Notes under the pieces: model-generated
Told to the model about the DNA's origin: nothing
Database searches by the model: none
What the model saw: only the letters and a program-made list of their open reading frames with translations
Translations under genes and position numbers: made by a program
Part shown: positions 7,615-15,959 of the stretch, in pieces
Layout of the letters: each line of letters begins with the position of its first letter
Numbering within the stretch: the stretch's first letter is position 1
Origin: Vibrio salinus
GTDB lineage: Bacteria > Pseudomonadota > Gammaproteobacteria > Enterobacterales > Vibrionaceae
Direction: 5' to 3'
Assembly: GCF_021272385.1 (NCBI RefSeq)
Contig: NZ_JAJSDZ010000010.1
Location: 1,054,001 to 1,118,000, forward strand
DNA length: 64,000 nucleotides

Positions 7615-8829
7615 TTAGAAACTGTATTTCAATAACAGATAAATCGACGTATTCGTTTCCTGCCCGTATACACTGTTGTCTGTACCGCCGAAATACTGCA
7701 TACCACTATGCAACTGCCAGTTATCAGCCAATGAGTACTGCCCCGCCAAACTAAGATAATAAGAGTTATCCTGATAGAAGACACCGGAGAAAATCAAGCG
7801 AAGTAATGCCGACAAATCGAATCCGGTTTCTCCATAATAGCTATTTCGGCTGAAGCTCAGAGTTCTAACACTTAACGGCTGACTCAGAAACGTTCCGGTA
7901 TCGAATTCATCATCAGGCTCCCCGAAGTACAGCCAGGCAATTTTTACTGACCAATTTCTTTCACCTGAAAAACTATAACCAGCTTCCACTGTCGCGGCCA
8001 CTGTCTGTTCAAGATTGTTGCCTTGTCGGTAGTGATGGTCAGGCTGAAAATAACTCAGTTCTCCCCTAAAACCAGCCCCTTTAATATTTCCGGAAAAACC
8101 GGCTCCCAATACGTGATCCAGCCCGGATTTACCTCCTAGTAACTGAATATCCCAACCTCTCGCATTAAAAAAATATCGACCAGACCAACTATTTTGTTCA
8201 CTATCCTCATCCGGGCTAAATGCCACTTCTACCCCACTGGCATAACCGGTTTTATAGCTAACCAATACCGCATCTGTTCCCGGTCGTTCAGCGTAATCAA
8301 TTTCGTAAAGAGAATAAGTGTTAAACAAATCGTTAGGATTCCAGATCGTTGCCATTCCCCAATTAATTCGTTGTCGTCCTCCTTTCACCTGCCAGTTTTT
8401 TTGATTCCATGTAAAATTAAACCGGTCAACTTGACTATTCCCAACCCACCCTTTTTCTTCTAACCAATTAGAGGACCAGTCAAAATAACCGTAGTCTTCA
8501 TTTATCCACGACCTATACCGCGAATTCTTTGCGGTGTCCCCAAAAATCAACCGGTTTCTGAGTCCTGCATTAAGTCGACAATTCGGATGCAAACGATATT
8601 CTGCATTTAGTCGCTGATGCAATATATGGTCAAGTGAATGAGCGTTGTTCTCTGGATAAGAAACCATTGTTCTATATGTTACATAGCCAGAAACATCCCA
8701 ACTCTTTTCAGGGTTCAGACCGGGAACGGCTCCTTGTACTAAGCCGCTTATCGAAATAATAGCTAGTACCACTTGTACTGCAACAATCGGAAAGCTCCGA
8801 AAGAAAAAATGACAAAACTCAGCCAACAT
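7615..8829 (-). CDS. Outer-membrane beta-barrel protein of the LolA-like/ABC operon
   Basis: A 404-aa protein with an N-terminal signal peptide (hydrophobic FPIVAVQVVLAIISISGLVQGA), then many short alternating aromatic strands (WDVSGYVTYRTMV, NWQVKGGRQRINWG, YSLYEIDYAERPG) and a C-terminal Phe in LLLKYSF, the signature of BAM-inserted barrels. It is the last gene of a five-gene operon and overlaps the ATPase gene by 11 bp. Position suggests it is the outer-membrane end of an export or lipid-transfer system fed by the two permeases and the LolA-like carrier. The WNPNDLFN motif recalls the DUF1302/alginate-export type barrels. No substrate can be assigned. Confidence 0.8.
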   Translation of the reverse strand: MLAEFCHFFFRSFPIVAVQVVLAIISISGLVQGAVPGLNPEKSWDVSGYVTYRTMVSYPENNAHSLDHILHQRLNAEYRLHPNCRLNAGLRNRLIFGDTAKNSRYRSWINEDYGYFDWSSNWLEEKGWVGNSQVDRFNFTWNQKNWQVKGGRQRINWGMATIWNPNDLFNTYSLYEIDYAERPGTDAVLVSYKTGYASGVEVAFSPDEDSEQNSWSGRYFFNARGWDIQLLGGKSGLDHVLGAGFSGNIKGAGFRGELSYFQPDHHYRQGNNLEQTVAATVEAGYSFSGERNWSVKIAWLYFGEPDDEFDTGTFLSQPLSVRTLSFSRNSYYGETGFDLSALLRLIFSGVFYQDNSYYLSLAGQYSLADNWQLHSGMQYFGGTDNSVYGQETNTSIYLLLKYSF

Positions 8830-9508
8830 GAAACTTATCTTCTTTTAACTGACCGTCTTCAAAAACGATCACCCTCCGGGCTCTGGTAATTACCCGCGGA
8901 TCGTGAGTAGAGAAAATAAACGTGATCCCTTCCTTTTCGTTCAGTTGTTGCATAATATCCAACAACCCGGCAGTGCTTTGAGCATCAAGATTTGCGGTTG
9001 GTTCATCAGCCATCACAAATTGTGGATGTGATGCAAGTGCCCTCGCCACGGCCACCCGCTGTTGCTGTCCACCGGAGAGGTTTGCCGGACGTTTATGTTG
9101 TAGTTCTGCAAGACCAACCTGCGCCAGCAGTTCTGTCGCTCTCTGGCGGCATTTCAGTTCACTTTTTCCTTGCAACTGCATAACAAACTCAACATTTTCC
9201 ATAGCAGTCAGCACCGGTAACAAACTGTAGTCCTGGAAAATAAATCCGATGTTGTCACGGCGAAAAGCACTCAGCTGTTTTTCACTCAGTTCGTTCAGGC
9301 AGCAACCATTAATACAAACTGTCCCGGAAGTCGGATTATCCAAACCGCTCAACAAATTAAGTAATGTCGTTTTCCCTGAACCGGATGGCCCCATAATCGC
9401 AACAAATTCTCCCGCTTGAATCGTCAGGTCTAGCGCTTTCACCGCATGTACCGGAAAATCCGTATCCGGATTATAAATTTTATTTAACTGACTGATTTCA
9501 ATTGCCAT
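8819..9508 (-). CDS. ABC transporter ATPase, LolD/MacB type
   Basis: A 229-aa nucleotide-binding protein with Walker A GPSGSGKTT (about residues 39-47), Q-loop FQDYSLLPVLTAMENV, signature LSGGQQQRVAVARAL, Walker B FVMADEP and the His switch STHD. The ENV and LLPVLTA segments are typical of the LolD/MacB/FtsE group, which power mechanotransmission rather than solute import. Its start codon overlaps the stop of the upstream permease (TAATG), and its 3' end overlaps the barrel gene. It should energise the two FtsX-type permeases encoded just upstream. Confidence 0.95.
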   Translation of the reverse strand: MAIEISQLNKIYNPDTDFPVHAVKALDLTIQAGEFVAIMGPSGSGKTTLLNLLSGLDNPTSGTVCINGCCLNELSEKQLSAFRRDNIGFIFQDYSLLPVLTAMENVEFVMQLQGKSELKCRQRATELLAQVGLAELQHKRPANLSGGQQQRVAVARALASHPQFVMADEPTANLDAQSTAGLLDIMQQLNEKEGITFIFSTHDPRVITRARRVIVFEDGQLKEDKFHVG

Positions 9509-10743
9509 TAATGTTTCTCCGCCATTGCGTCAACCGGGCGTTGTTTTAAAATCTGCCGGGCTGGATATAAAGCCGCCAGTAATGCAGAAAGCACAACAGT
9601 CCCAAACATCACCAGATATTCTGTTGGCGACACTCTGGGATAAAGAACAGTGTCAATCCCGTAAGCCCCCAACCCTTCAGCCATACTGCCCAACGGCAGA
9701 CCGGTCTGTTGCAGCACAAAGATCAATACACCGCATCCAGCCAGCCCCAGCAGAGCCCCGCAAATACCCAGCCAGAAACTTTCTGACAGGATCAGTCCGA
9801 ATAACTGGTATTTCTGCATCCCAACCGCCATCAGAACACCGAACTCCTGAGTCCGCTCAAAGACAGACATAAGCATCACATTCACAATCCCCAGTCCCAT
9901 AGCCAGGATAAACACACCCAGAATAATGGTGGAACTGGTATTTGTAGTTGCCAGCATCGAAGCCAGTAACGGCTGTACCTGAGTCCAGTCCTGTACCAGA
10001 TTTTGTGTGGAAGTGATGGCGGTAATTTGATCTCTCAGTTGCACCAGCGGTTGCAAATCATCGACCTCTCCCGGATACATTGCTAAAACCGCAATTTCAT
10101 GAATACCAGTCATGCCGGCAATGTTTCTCAGATCGACTCTCCGGACAAACACATTGTTATCATCAAACTGACTGGATGGTGTCTGAAAGATACCGCGCAC
10201 CCGGAACGCAGACCCCGTAACTTCCCCCTGACCATTAGTAAATGTCAGCACCACCTTGGACTTGATTCTCAGTTTAAGCCGCCTGGCAGTTTTAACAGAT
10301 ACCAGGATGGGTTTCCGGCCGACCTCTGAAAACCATGCACCCTTTATAATACTGTCTTCAAGTGGTGTCAGCCGGGCTTCTGCCGGAGGATTGATCCCGT
10401 TAATCCGCACACCTTTTGAACTCCGGGCCGAGCCAATCATCCCGTCAATCAGAAACCGGGCCGAAAAAGCCTGAACGGCCGGGTTTTGCGCCAGTTGCCC
10501 AAGTAATGCGTCCGAATCTGCAATCGTCACCTGAATATCCGGATTTTTCACATACTGACGATGATGAATCTGAAGATGGCTTATCTGCCAGTCAATTGCG
10601 TTATGCACCATGTTATCGAGCATGCCGGACATAAACCCGGTAATCACCGCTGCTCCCATCATGCCAAACATCATAGCGCCCAGCATCACACTGGTTCGTA
10701 ACTTGTTGCGCCACAGGTTACGCCATGCCAGTTTAATAAGCAT
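9508..10743 (-). CDS. ABC transporter permease, FtsX/LolE type (second of pair)
   Basis: A 411-aa protein: a cytoplasmic coupling start (MLIKLAWRNLWRNKLRTSVMLGAMMFG), one membrane span, a large periplasmic domain of about 220 residues, then three membrane spans (TIILGVFILAMGLGIVNVML with FERTQEFGVLMAVGM, SFWLGICGALLGLAGCGVL, and the last span near LVMFGTVVLSALLAALYPA). This is the MacB/LolC/LolE topology, with the periplasmic domain that handles lipoproteins, peptides or lipids. It overlaps its neighbour permease by 11 bp and most likely forms a heterodimer with it. Confidence 0.92.
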   Translation of the reverse strand: MLIKLAWRNLWRNKLRTSVMLGAMMFGMMGAAVITGFMSGMLDNMVHNAIDWQISHLQIHHRQYVKNPDIQVTIADSDALLGQLAQNPAVQAFSARFLIDGMIGSARSSKGVRINGINPPAEARLTPLEDSIIKGAWFSEVGRKPILVSVKTARRLKLRIKSKVVLTFTNGQGEVTGSAFRVRGIFQTPSSQFDDNNVFVRRVDLRNIAGMTGIHEIAVLAMYPGEVDDLQPLVQLRDQITAITSTQNLVQDWTQVQPLLASMLATTNTSSTIILGVFILAMGLGIVNVMLMSVFERTQEFGVLMAVGMQKYQLFGLILSESFWLGICGALLGLAGCGVLIFVLQQTGLPLGSMAEGLGAYGIDTVLYPRVSPTEYLVMFGTVVLSALLAALYPARQILKQRPVDAMAEKH

Positions 10744-11962
10744 GAGTCCCCCCTTTCAGCGCAGAAACAATCTTTAGCCGGGAGATTCTCAGTAACGGAT
10801 AAACCAGACTGATGATAAGTAACACCATGACGGCAATTACCTGATCAATGACCAGCTGTGGATTTAGCGACACCGGAAGAATCGGTTCAAAGCCAGATTC
10901 GAGCATCATTTGCGCCGCTTCACCGGTCATTTCGATCGGATAAAACCAGAAGTAAATCAGGATAGGCGTAGCCACCAGCATGCCAAGAAAAATCCCCAGC
11001 AAGGAAAGTAATACCGATTCGGTGATCACCAGCCGCACCAACCGCCCGCGAGACATCCCGGTCGCCAGCATCACTGCGAATTCACGCTGACGTTCCAGAA
11101 TCATCATCAACACAGTCGCAAACAGCGCAAAGCCAACGATCCCGTACAGTACATAGATCATGACAATTCCGCTGACTTTATCCATCAAAATCTGCTGCGC
11201 CAGCTCAGGTGACAGATCCTGCCAGCTCCGCACATTCACCTGACTGCCATAAAGGGCCTGAAGATCCCTGATGATTTGTGGCAACGCAGCCAGATAATGC
11301 GTATGCAATACCCACGCACTGACCTGATCGCCGGTACTGTACAGGGTTTGCGCCAGCTGGAGCGGCATATAAACCAACTGCCTGTCCAACTGTGGCATCG
11401 GGAAATGCAGGATGCCTTTGACCCGGTAAACCCCGGCAGCGGTTTGTCCGCGATATCCCTGACCATAGAGAACCATTTCATCCCCGACAGATAAATGAAA
11501 ATATTCCGCCAATCCCTGACCAATCAAAATCTGCGTATCCTTCTCCGTCAGGAAGACGCCACTTATCAGTTTCCGACTCAGATTCGAGTACCCCTCTTCC
11601 AGTTCAGGGATCACCCCAATCACCATCACCCCTCTGGAATGCTCATCTACCGCTGCCAGCGCGAAAGATTCAAGGCGTGGCAACCGGTCTGAAATGTCAG
11701 GATGCTCCTGTACCGGGCGGATAAAGTCGTCTGAATACGGCAACAAATCATCAATACTCAGACTATCGGCATAATCAGGATTTTGCAGTTGAATCAGGCC
11801 GGTATAAAAACGGGCAGCATGGTCAATCCCAAGGGCATAACTGCCCTCCTGCAAGGCGCGGGTCATCAGAGAAAGCAGCAAGGCCAGAGCCAGCGCTGAA
11901 GCCGTCAGCAGAGTTCGCCGTTTTTGCCGCCAGAGATTCCGCCATGCCAATCTGAGCAACAT
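10733..11962 (-). CDS. ABC transporter permease, FtsX/LolC type (first of pair)
   Basis: A 409-aa MacB/LolC-type permease beginning MLLRLAWRNLWRQKRRTLLTASALALALLLSLMTRA, followed by a periplasmic domain up to about residue 255 and three C-terminal spans (GIVMIYVLYGIVGFALFATVL before ERQREFAVMLATGMSRG, VLLSLLGIFLGMLVATPILIYFW, QVIAVMVLLIISLVYPLL). It is paralogous to the next gene. The start lies 4 bp after the LolA-like gene, so translation is probably coupled. Two different permeases with one ATPase mirror LolCDE, but the added LolA-like and barrel genes and the full-size divergence argue for a separate system. Confidence 0.92.
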   Translation of the reverse strand: MLLRLAWRNLWRQKRRTLLTASALALALLLSLMTRALQEGSYALGIDHAARFYTGLIQLQNPDYADSLSIDDLLPYSDDFIRPVQEHPDISDRLPRLESFALAAVDEHSRGVMVIGVIPELEEGYSNLSRKLISGVFLTEKDTQILIGQGLAEYFHLSVGDEMVLYGQGYRGQTAAGVYRVKGILHFPMPQLDRQLVYMPLQLAQTLYSTGDQVSAWVLHTHYLAALPQIIRDLQALYGSQVNVRSWQDLSPELAQQILMDKVSGIVMIYVLYGIVGFALFATVLMMILERQREFAVMLATGMSRGRLVRLVITESVLLSLLGIFLGMLVATPILIYFWFYPIEMTGEAAQMMLESGFEPILPVSLNPQLVIDQVIAVMVLLIISLVYPLLRISRLKIVSALKGGTHAY

Positions 11963-11966
11963 CGTG

Positions 11967-12713
11967 CTAATCCCTAAGTGATTTCATCTGATTCAGAGAA
12001 AAGAAGCCAGTGTCAATCTCAAAATCAAACTGCGCTTCATGAGTGATAAATTCGGTTTTGTAGCCTGGTTTATCGGCCGGATACATCTCCATCCGGCTGG
12101 CAATCATCCGTCCCCCCATCTGGCGGATATCGAAGGTTTTCATGGTATTGATCAGTTCTTCAAACTCATCAAAGAACTCAACTTTGCGTTGCAGGTAGGT
12201 TTCCGTGGAAATCCATAACCTGACCCGGCTCCAGACCACCGGTGCATCAGGTTTTGCGATGGCATCAATGACATACGTCATCTCACCGTCAAACGGTTCC
12301 TGTTTAATCAGTTGATGCCGGTAATCCACCACAATCGATGACTGATTAATCAGATCGTCATTGGTGAAGTCGGAACCCATCCAGGACTGACTCAGCATTG
12401 ATGGTGCTATTTTGATCACCCGCTCTATCGCTGGTACCCAGTTCCACATTTCCCGGAAACGTTTCAGAGAAGCACTACCTTTGTCTTTCGCCGGAGCGGT
12501 GACCAGAACCAGTGAATAATCCCGCCCTTTAGTCCAGCTTTTCATTGTCATACTGCGCGTCCAGTCCGGACGGACAATCCTCATGGTTGCCACACTGTAG
12601 CTGGACTTCCCCTGCATCTGTCTGTCAGATCTATCGACGATCTGAGTTGCCGTTTCAGAGGCCACTGATAGCAGAGAAAAAAACAAAAAAACAAAAATAG
12701 TCACAAATCTCAT
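11967..12713 (-). CDS. LolA-like periplasmic outer-membrane lipoprotein-sorting protein
   Basis: A 248-aa secreted protein: signal peptide MRFVTIFVFLFFSLLSVASE, then a LolA/LppX-type half-barrel domain (COG2834 group) recognisable from SSYSVATMRIVRPDWTRSM, LVTAPAKDKGSASLKR, MWNWVPAIERVIKIAPSML and the SDFTNDD segment. Such proteins carry a lipid or acylated protein across the periplasm. As the first gene of the operon it would take cargo from the two FtsX-type permeases and hand it towards the outer-membrane barrel. It lacks a lipobox Cys. Cargo unknown; lipoproteins or lipids are inferred from family. Confidence 0.85.
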   Translation of the reverse strand: MRFVTIFVFLFFSLLSVASETATQIVDRSDRQMQGKSSYSVATMRIVRPDWTRSMTMKSWTKGRDYSLVLVTAPAKDKGSASLKRFREMWNWVPAIERVIKIAPSMLSQSWMGSDFTNDDLINQSSIVVDYRHQLIKQEPFDGEMTYVIDAIAKPDAPVVWSRVRLWISTETYLQRKVEFFDEFEELINTMKTFDIRQMGGRMIASRMEMYPADKPGYKTEFITHEAQFDFEIDTGFFSLNQMKSLRD

Positions 12714-12866
12714 GATGATTCCTGCATATCAAGAAGTTCAGTATTTATGATAGTTTGAATCAGCCAGTGGGAGCGTTATCTTGCCAGCGAATTTTATGAT
12801 TAGTTGTCAATTTATATGGAATGTGAATCATTTGATGGCTATTTTGCGAAGTCATATATAACGAAA

Positions 12867-12892
12867 AGTGCCTGAAATAAAATTCAGACACT
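12867..12892 (-). terminator. Terminator of the phytase-like gene
   Basis: On the minus strand AGTGTCTGAA and TTCAGGCACT form a 10-bp stem (one G-U pair) with a 6-nt loop, followed by TTTTCG. It lies about 40 bp downstream of the stop at 12933. Confidence 0.65.
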
Positions 12893-12932
12893 CTTCTGCA
12901 TTTACTCTGAGTTATTTAGTGGCTGATACCGG

Positions 12933-14156
12933 TCAGAATTCCACTTTGACAACGTAGCTGGGCTGTCCTTCAATACCAAAATCATTATCATTTGTTAAGT
13001 ACCATAATTTAGGGTTCACGTAGGCAACACCTTCAATCTTATCCGGAGCATTATCAATATTATCTGTCGTTAATATCAGCGCTTTCTTAAGCACTGGTAA
13101 TGTTTCTTCCTGCTCCAGAGATGGCGATGTGGAAGTATTATCCCACTTCCTGGCTATTTTTATTCCTGATTTAAGATCAATTTGGTAAAACTTGGTTGTT
13201 TTACTGATTCTTTCCAAAACAATCAATTTATCCTGTCCATTCGATACCATATCACTGATCTTAACATCACTTTGTTTACGGGCTTTCTTTTCATTATCTT
13301 TTCTAAATGTTTCCGGTGTATCTAAGTGATAAATGTACTCACCAATGATTGCGCCGGAAGTACGTTTTACTTTAAATAACCGGATGTTTCGGGACGTTTT
13401 GTACGTACTGACGTCCGGATTATCTAGCGGACTTTGCATGGCGAAATATAAAAACTGCTCGTCCGGTGACAAACTGATCGATTCGATCCCCCGATTCAGA
13501 TGACGCTTTGCTAAAATGGACGGCAATCTGGCTCGTACAGGGTAATTGGCTCCGGCAAATCGAGGTTGAGTTCCTTCGGGAATCCAACGCTCAATAACAG
13601 TTCCATCTGCAGACAAATGTAAAATACTAGGCCCGTATTCATCACTAATATAAAAATCTCCCCGTTTGGTTCTCACCAAAGCTTCTGAATCAACACCATT
13701 AGGGTCATCAAACAATTTCTGTCCTTTCAGGTTAAAAGCCGATTCTGTTTCAGGCGTTGAGATGCCAGTAACGGATATTTTCTTCGAAGTTTTTATTTGA
13801 ATTCGTTGTAAAATTTTCACCCCATTATCAGTGACTTTCAATTTGTATATAGATGGTGAGAAATTTGGATCCGGAAAAATTTTTCCTTTTGCACAAAGCT
13901 TTTCACCAATCAGTTTTTCTGCTTTTTTGCATGGAATATTTGGCCCACGATCTGTGATAGTGTAAATCACATTATCAGGATCACCTGGCCGGTGATAGGC
14001 ACCGCTACCAACACCCACGGAAAGGTTCAGTGCATGAGGTGTATTGAAAGTATCAAGAGGAATAGTAAATTCATGTGCTGTTAATTCAGCAGCCTGTGCA
14101 TTCAAACTAATTAAAGAGGTAAAAAATAGTGTCTTAAGAATCCCTGTTGTTTTCAT
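12933..14156 (-). CDS. Secreted esterase-like/phytase-like family protein
   Basis: A 407-aa protein with signal peptide MKTTGILKTLFFTSLISLNAQA. The mature part has the beta-propeller motifs of the phytase-like (PF13449-type) family: GVGSGAYHRPGDPDNVIYTITDRGPN, NGVDSEALVR, GDFYISDEYGPSILHLSADG, RGIESISLSPDEQFLYFAMQSPL and IEGVAYVNPKLWYLTNDND. Members are periplasmic or extracellular and are annotated as esterase-like or phytase-like with little biochemistry. ATG 14156 is chosen because ACAGGAG precedes it by 6 nt and the signal peptide then starts correctly; an upstream start at 14174 has no such support. It is monocistronic with its own terminator. Confidence 0.85.
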   Translation of the reverse strand: MKTTGILKTLFFTSLISLNAQAAELTAHEFTIPLDTFNTPHALNLSVGVGSGAYHRPGDPDNVIYTITDRGPNIPCKKAEKLIGEKLCAKGKIFPDPNFSPSIYKLKVTDNGVKILQRIQIKTSKKISVTGISTPETESAFNLKGQKLFDDPNGVDSEALVRTKRGDFYISDEYGPSILHLSADGTVIERWIPEGTQPRFAGANYPVRARLPSILAKRHLNRGIESISLSPDEQFLYFAMQSPLDNPDVSTYKTSRNIRLFKVKRTSGAIIGEYIYHLDTPETFRKDNEKKARKQSDVKISDMVSNGQDKLIVLERISKTTKFYQIDLKSGIKIARKWDNTSTSPSLEQEETLPVLKKALILTTDNIDNAPDKIEGVAYVNPKLWYLTNDNDFGIEGQPSYVVKVEF

Positions 14157-14272
14157 TGTCTGCTCCTGTAACATGAGAGTTACAATCAGAATGACAGGGA
14201 AAATTGTCAGTTTAATGAATATTGAATGATTTCAGAAATCTTTCAATAAATAAATTAAATTTAAAACTTATA

Positions 14273-14500
14273 TCACAAAATTTCAGAGAGCTCTTGTACA
14301 ACACTCTCAGGAATATTTTTAATACATAACCCCGTCAGCCAATCCATTTCTTCAAGAAGCTCTACAGATGTATTTTCAGGGACATAAAAATAATAACTAT
14401 TTGAAATATTATCTTTATCCTGTTTTAACTCAATAGTTAATAACTCAAAGTCATCAACATATTCTTCACGTATACCAAGATATTCAGTGAGTTTACTCAT
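14273..14500 (-). CDS. Small acidic protein of unknown function (75 aa)
   Basis: The frame begins MSKLTEYLGIREEYVDDFELL at ATG 14500, preceded by GAAAGG at good spacing, and ends VVQELSEIL. It is acidic, with no signal peptide or membrane span, and probably forms a small alpha/beta domain. I do not recognise it. A longer open frame extends upstream to 14617 but its extra 39 residues look non-coding. It lies between the phytase-like gene and arfA, both on the same strand, with gaps of about 115 and 190 bp, so it is probably its own unit. Confidence 0.6.
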   Translation of the reverse strand: MSKLTEYLGIREEYVDDFELLTIELKQDKDNISNSYYFYVPENTSVELLEEMDWLTGLCIKNIPESVVQELSEIL

Positions 14501-14668
14501 GATAGTGTACCTTTCTATATAAATAGACAAAAAAACTGAACTGTTATCTATAATGATTAACCGCTTATCTATTTTGACACATACATAAAAATATATGATG
14601 ACATTTATGTGAAGCATTATGACACATATAAAATAACAACCATCGATGAAGACAACGATACTGAATGC

Positions 14669-14721
14669 AAAAGAGCCCTATTCAAAACTTACTTCAAGCC
14701 ACCTTTGAATAGGGCTCTTTT
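14669..14721 (-). terminator. 18-bp hairpin spanning the arfA stop codon
   Basis: Bases 14669-14686 and 14704-14721 form a perfect 18-bp stem (core AGAGCCCTATTC) with a 17-nt loop; the UGA of arfA (14694-14696) lies in the loop and the last six sense codons before VA lie in the 5' arm. The 3' arm ends CTCTTTT, so it can also act as an intrinsic terminator. In E. coli, arfA mRNA is cut by RNase III or terminated within the frame to give a non-stop message; this structure fits that mechanism. Confidence 0.85.
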
Positions 14722-14888
14722 CCCTTATGCTTTCCTTTTCTGCTATAACTTCCTTTTCCTTTTTTTGCTTTTTCAATTCTGAGTTTAAATAACTGACTGG
14801 TAATAACCGCTTTTAATGCATTATCCTTAATTTCCCCCCGACCACTCTCATGTTCCATAGGCAAATTAGCGCTTTTTATTTCTTTCAT
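14694..14888 (-). CDS. arfA: Alternative ribosome-rescue factor ArfA
   Basis: A 64-aa basic protein with the ArfA core: EIKDNALKAVITSQLFKLR followed by EKAKKGKGSYSRKGKHKG (E. coli: QIKDNAIEAL and KKGKGSYMRKGKH). ArfA enters the empty mRNA channel of ribosomes stalled on non-stop messages and recruits RF2, acting as backup for tmRNA. ATG 14888 is preceded by GAGAG. An 18-bp hairpin straddles the stop codon, so the functional protein may be the form truncated near KEPYSK, as known for E. coli. The C-terminus is shorter than in E. coli (64 against about 72 residues), lacking the hydrophobic tail. Confidence 0.93.
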   Translation of the reverse strand: MKEIKSANLPMEHESGRGEIKDNALKAVITSQLFKLRIEKAKKGKGSYSRKGKHKGKEPYSKVA

Positions 14889-14981
14889 ATAATTCTCTCG
14901 TCTTATAACATTGGGTATACTCTATTTAATAAATTATGCATTTTTCTCATAATAAATTTACTGTCAATCATTTTTAAACGA

Positions 14982-15791
14982 CTAATACCTTTCAGGGACA
15001 AAGTTATTCTTATGAATTGGAGCTCGGACATAACCTGAGTGGTTAATCGTCGGCAATTCAATCTCGGTCAGTTCCAAAGGTTCATAATCAAACTGATCCA
15101 ATAAATGAGAGATGCAATTTAATCTCGCGTTTTTCTTATTATCCCCCTCCACAACCCACCAGGGGCTAAAACTGGTGTCGGTGTAGCAAAACATGGCATC
15201 TTTGGCTTTGGAATAATCGACCCACTTCGCCCTGGATTCCATATCCACAAGACTGAATTTCCATCGTTTCAACGGCGAATGGATCCGGCTCTTAAATCTT
15301 TTTTCCTGCTCCGTATCGCTGACAGAAAACCAATACTTAATGAGTTTTATTCCGGATCGGATCAACATGTGTTCAAACTCAGGACATGAACGTAAAAACT
15401 CCCGGTACTCTTTTTTGGTACAAAACCCCATGACACGCTCAACGCCGGCGCGGTTATACCAAGACCGGTCAAACAACACCATCTCTCCTGCGGCAGGGAG
15501 GTGTTGCACGTAGCGCTGGAAATACCATTGACTTTTTTCCCGGTCACTCGGTGCCGGCAGCGCCACCGTTTTTACAATCCGGGGATTCAGGCATTGCGTT
15601 ATCCGTTTGATAACCCCTCCTTTGCCTGAGGCATCCCGCCCTTCAAAAATCACAACCACTCTGCTGCCAGAATTTTTGATCCAGTTTTGCAACGCAACCA
15701 ACTCCGTCTGAAGCCTGAGTAACTCAGATTCATAAAAATCCTTGCTCAATTTTTTATTCTTGCGCTTTTTATTGTTGTGTTTTGTTGTCAT
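14982..15791 (-). CDS. ppk2: Polyphosphate kinase 2 (PPK2)
   Basis: A 269-aa PPK2-family kinase that transfers phosphate between polyphosphate and nucleotides in the cytoplasm. Seen: Walker A VVIFEGRDASGKGGVIKR, the lid-type arginines in PSDREKSQWYFQRYVQHLP, Walker B MVLFDRSWYNRAGVERVMGFC, and KFWFS-like IKYWFSVSDTEQEKRFKSR, ending WWVVEGDNKKNARLNCI. A single-domain length near 270-300 is usual for class I enzymes. I chose ATG 15791, with GGGTGGG upstream; a GTG/ATG pair at 15830/15827 would add up to 13 residues. The basic N-terminus (TTKHNNKKRKNKK) is typical. ADP or GDP preference cannot be judged. Confidence 0.92.
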   Translation of the reverse strand: MTTKHNNKKRKNKKLSKDFYESELLRLQTELVALQNWIKNSGSRVVVIFEGRDASGKGGVIKRITQCLNPRIVKTVALPAPSDREKSQWYFQRYVQHLPAAGEMVLFDRSWYNRAGVERVMGFCTKKEYREFLRSCPEFEHMLIRSGIKLIKYWFSVSDTEQEKRFKSRIHSPLKRWKFSLVDMESRAKWVDYSKAKDAMFCYTDTSFSPWWVVEGDNKKNARLNCISHLLDQFDYEPLELTEIELPTINHSGYVRAPIHKNNFVPERY

Positions 15792-15873
15792 GTACCCACC
15801 CGTTCCATACCGATTGTGTCGAACCATCACCTTTGTCTTTCATAAGAAATGTTTCAACAGAAGCAATTCACTG

Positions 15874-15922
15874 ATATACCCAAGCGACCTGAAGATGCAT
15901 GATTCAGGTTACTTGGGTATAT
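15874..15922. repeat. 49-bp imperfect palindrome, TATACCCAAG-type dispersed repeat
   Basis: ATATACCCAAG (15874-15884) pairs with CTTGGGTATAT (15912-15922); further inside, ACCTGAA pairs with TTCAGGT, around a GATGCAT centre. Similar ends recur at 62435 (TATACCCAAGC) and in related form at 63577-63609 and near 48872. This looks like a copy of a small non-autonomous or REP/BIME-like element in the gap between ppk2 and the TPR gene. Confidence 0.7.
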
Positions 15923-15959
15923 ATCTATAGCTTAGTACAGACAAAATAAAATGAATGGG

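Noticed and set aside
9525..9872. Open frame on the plus strand inside the permease genes (and similar frames at 10099-10634, 11276-11692)
   Set aside because: They lie antisense to well-conserved permease genes and encode low-complexity, Pro/Arg-rich translations typical of shadow frames.
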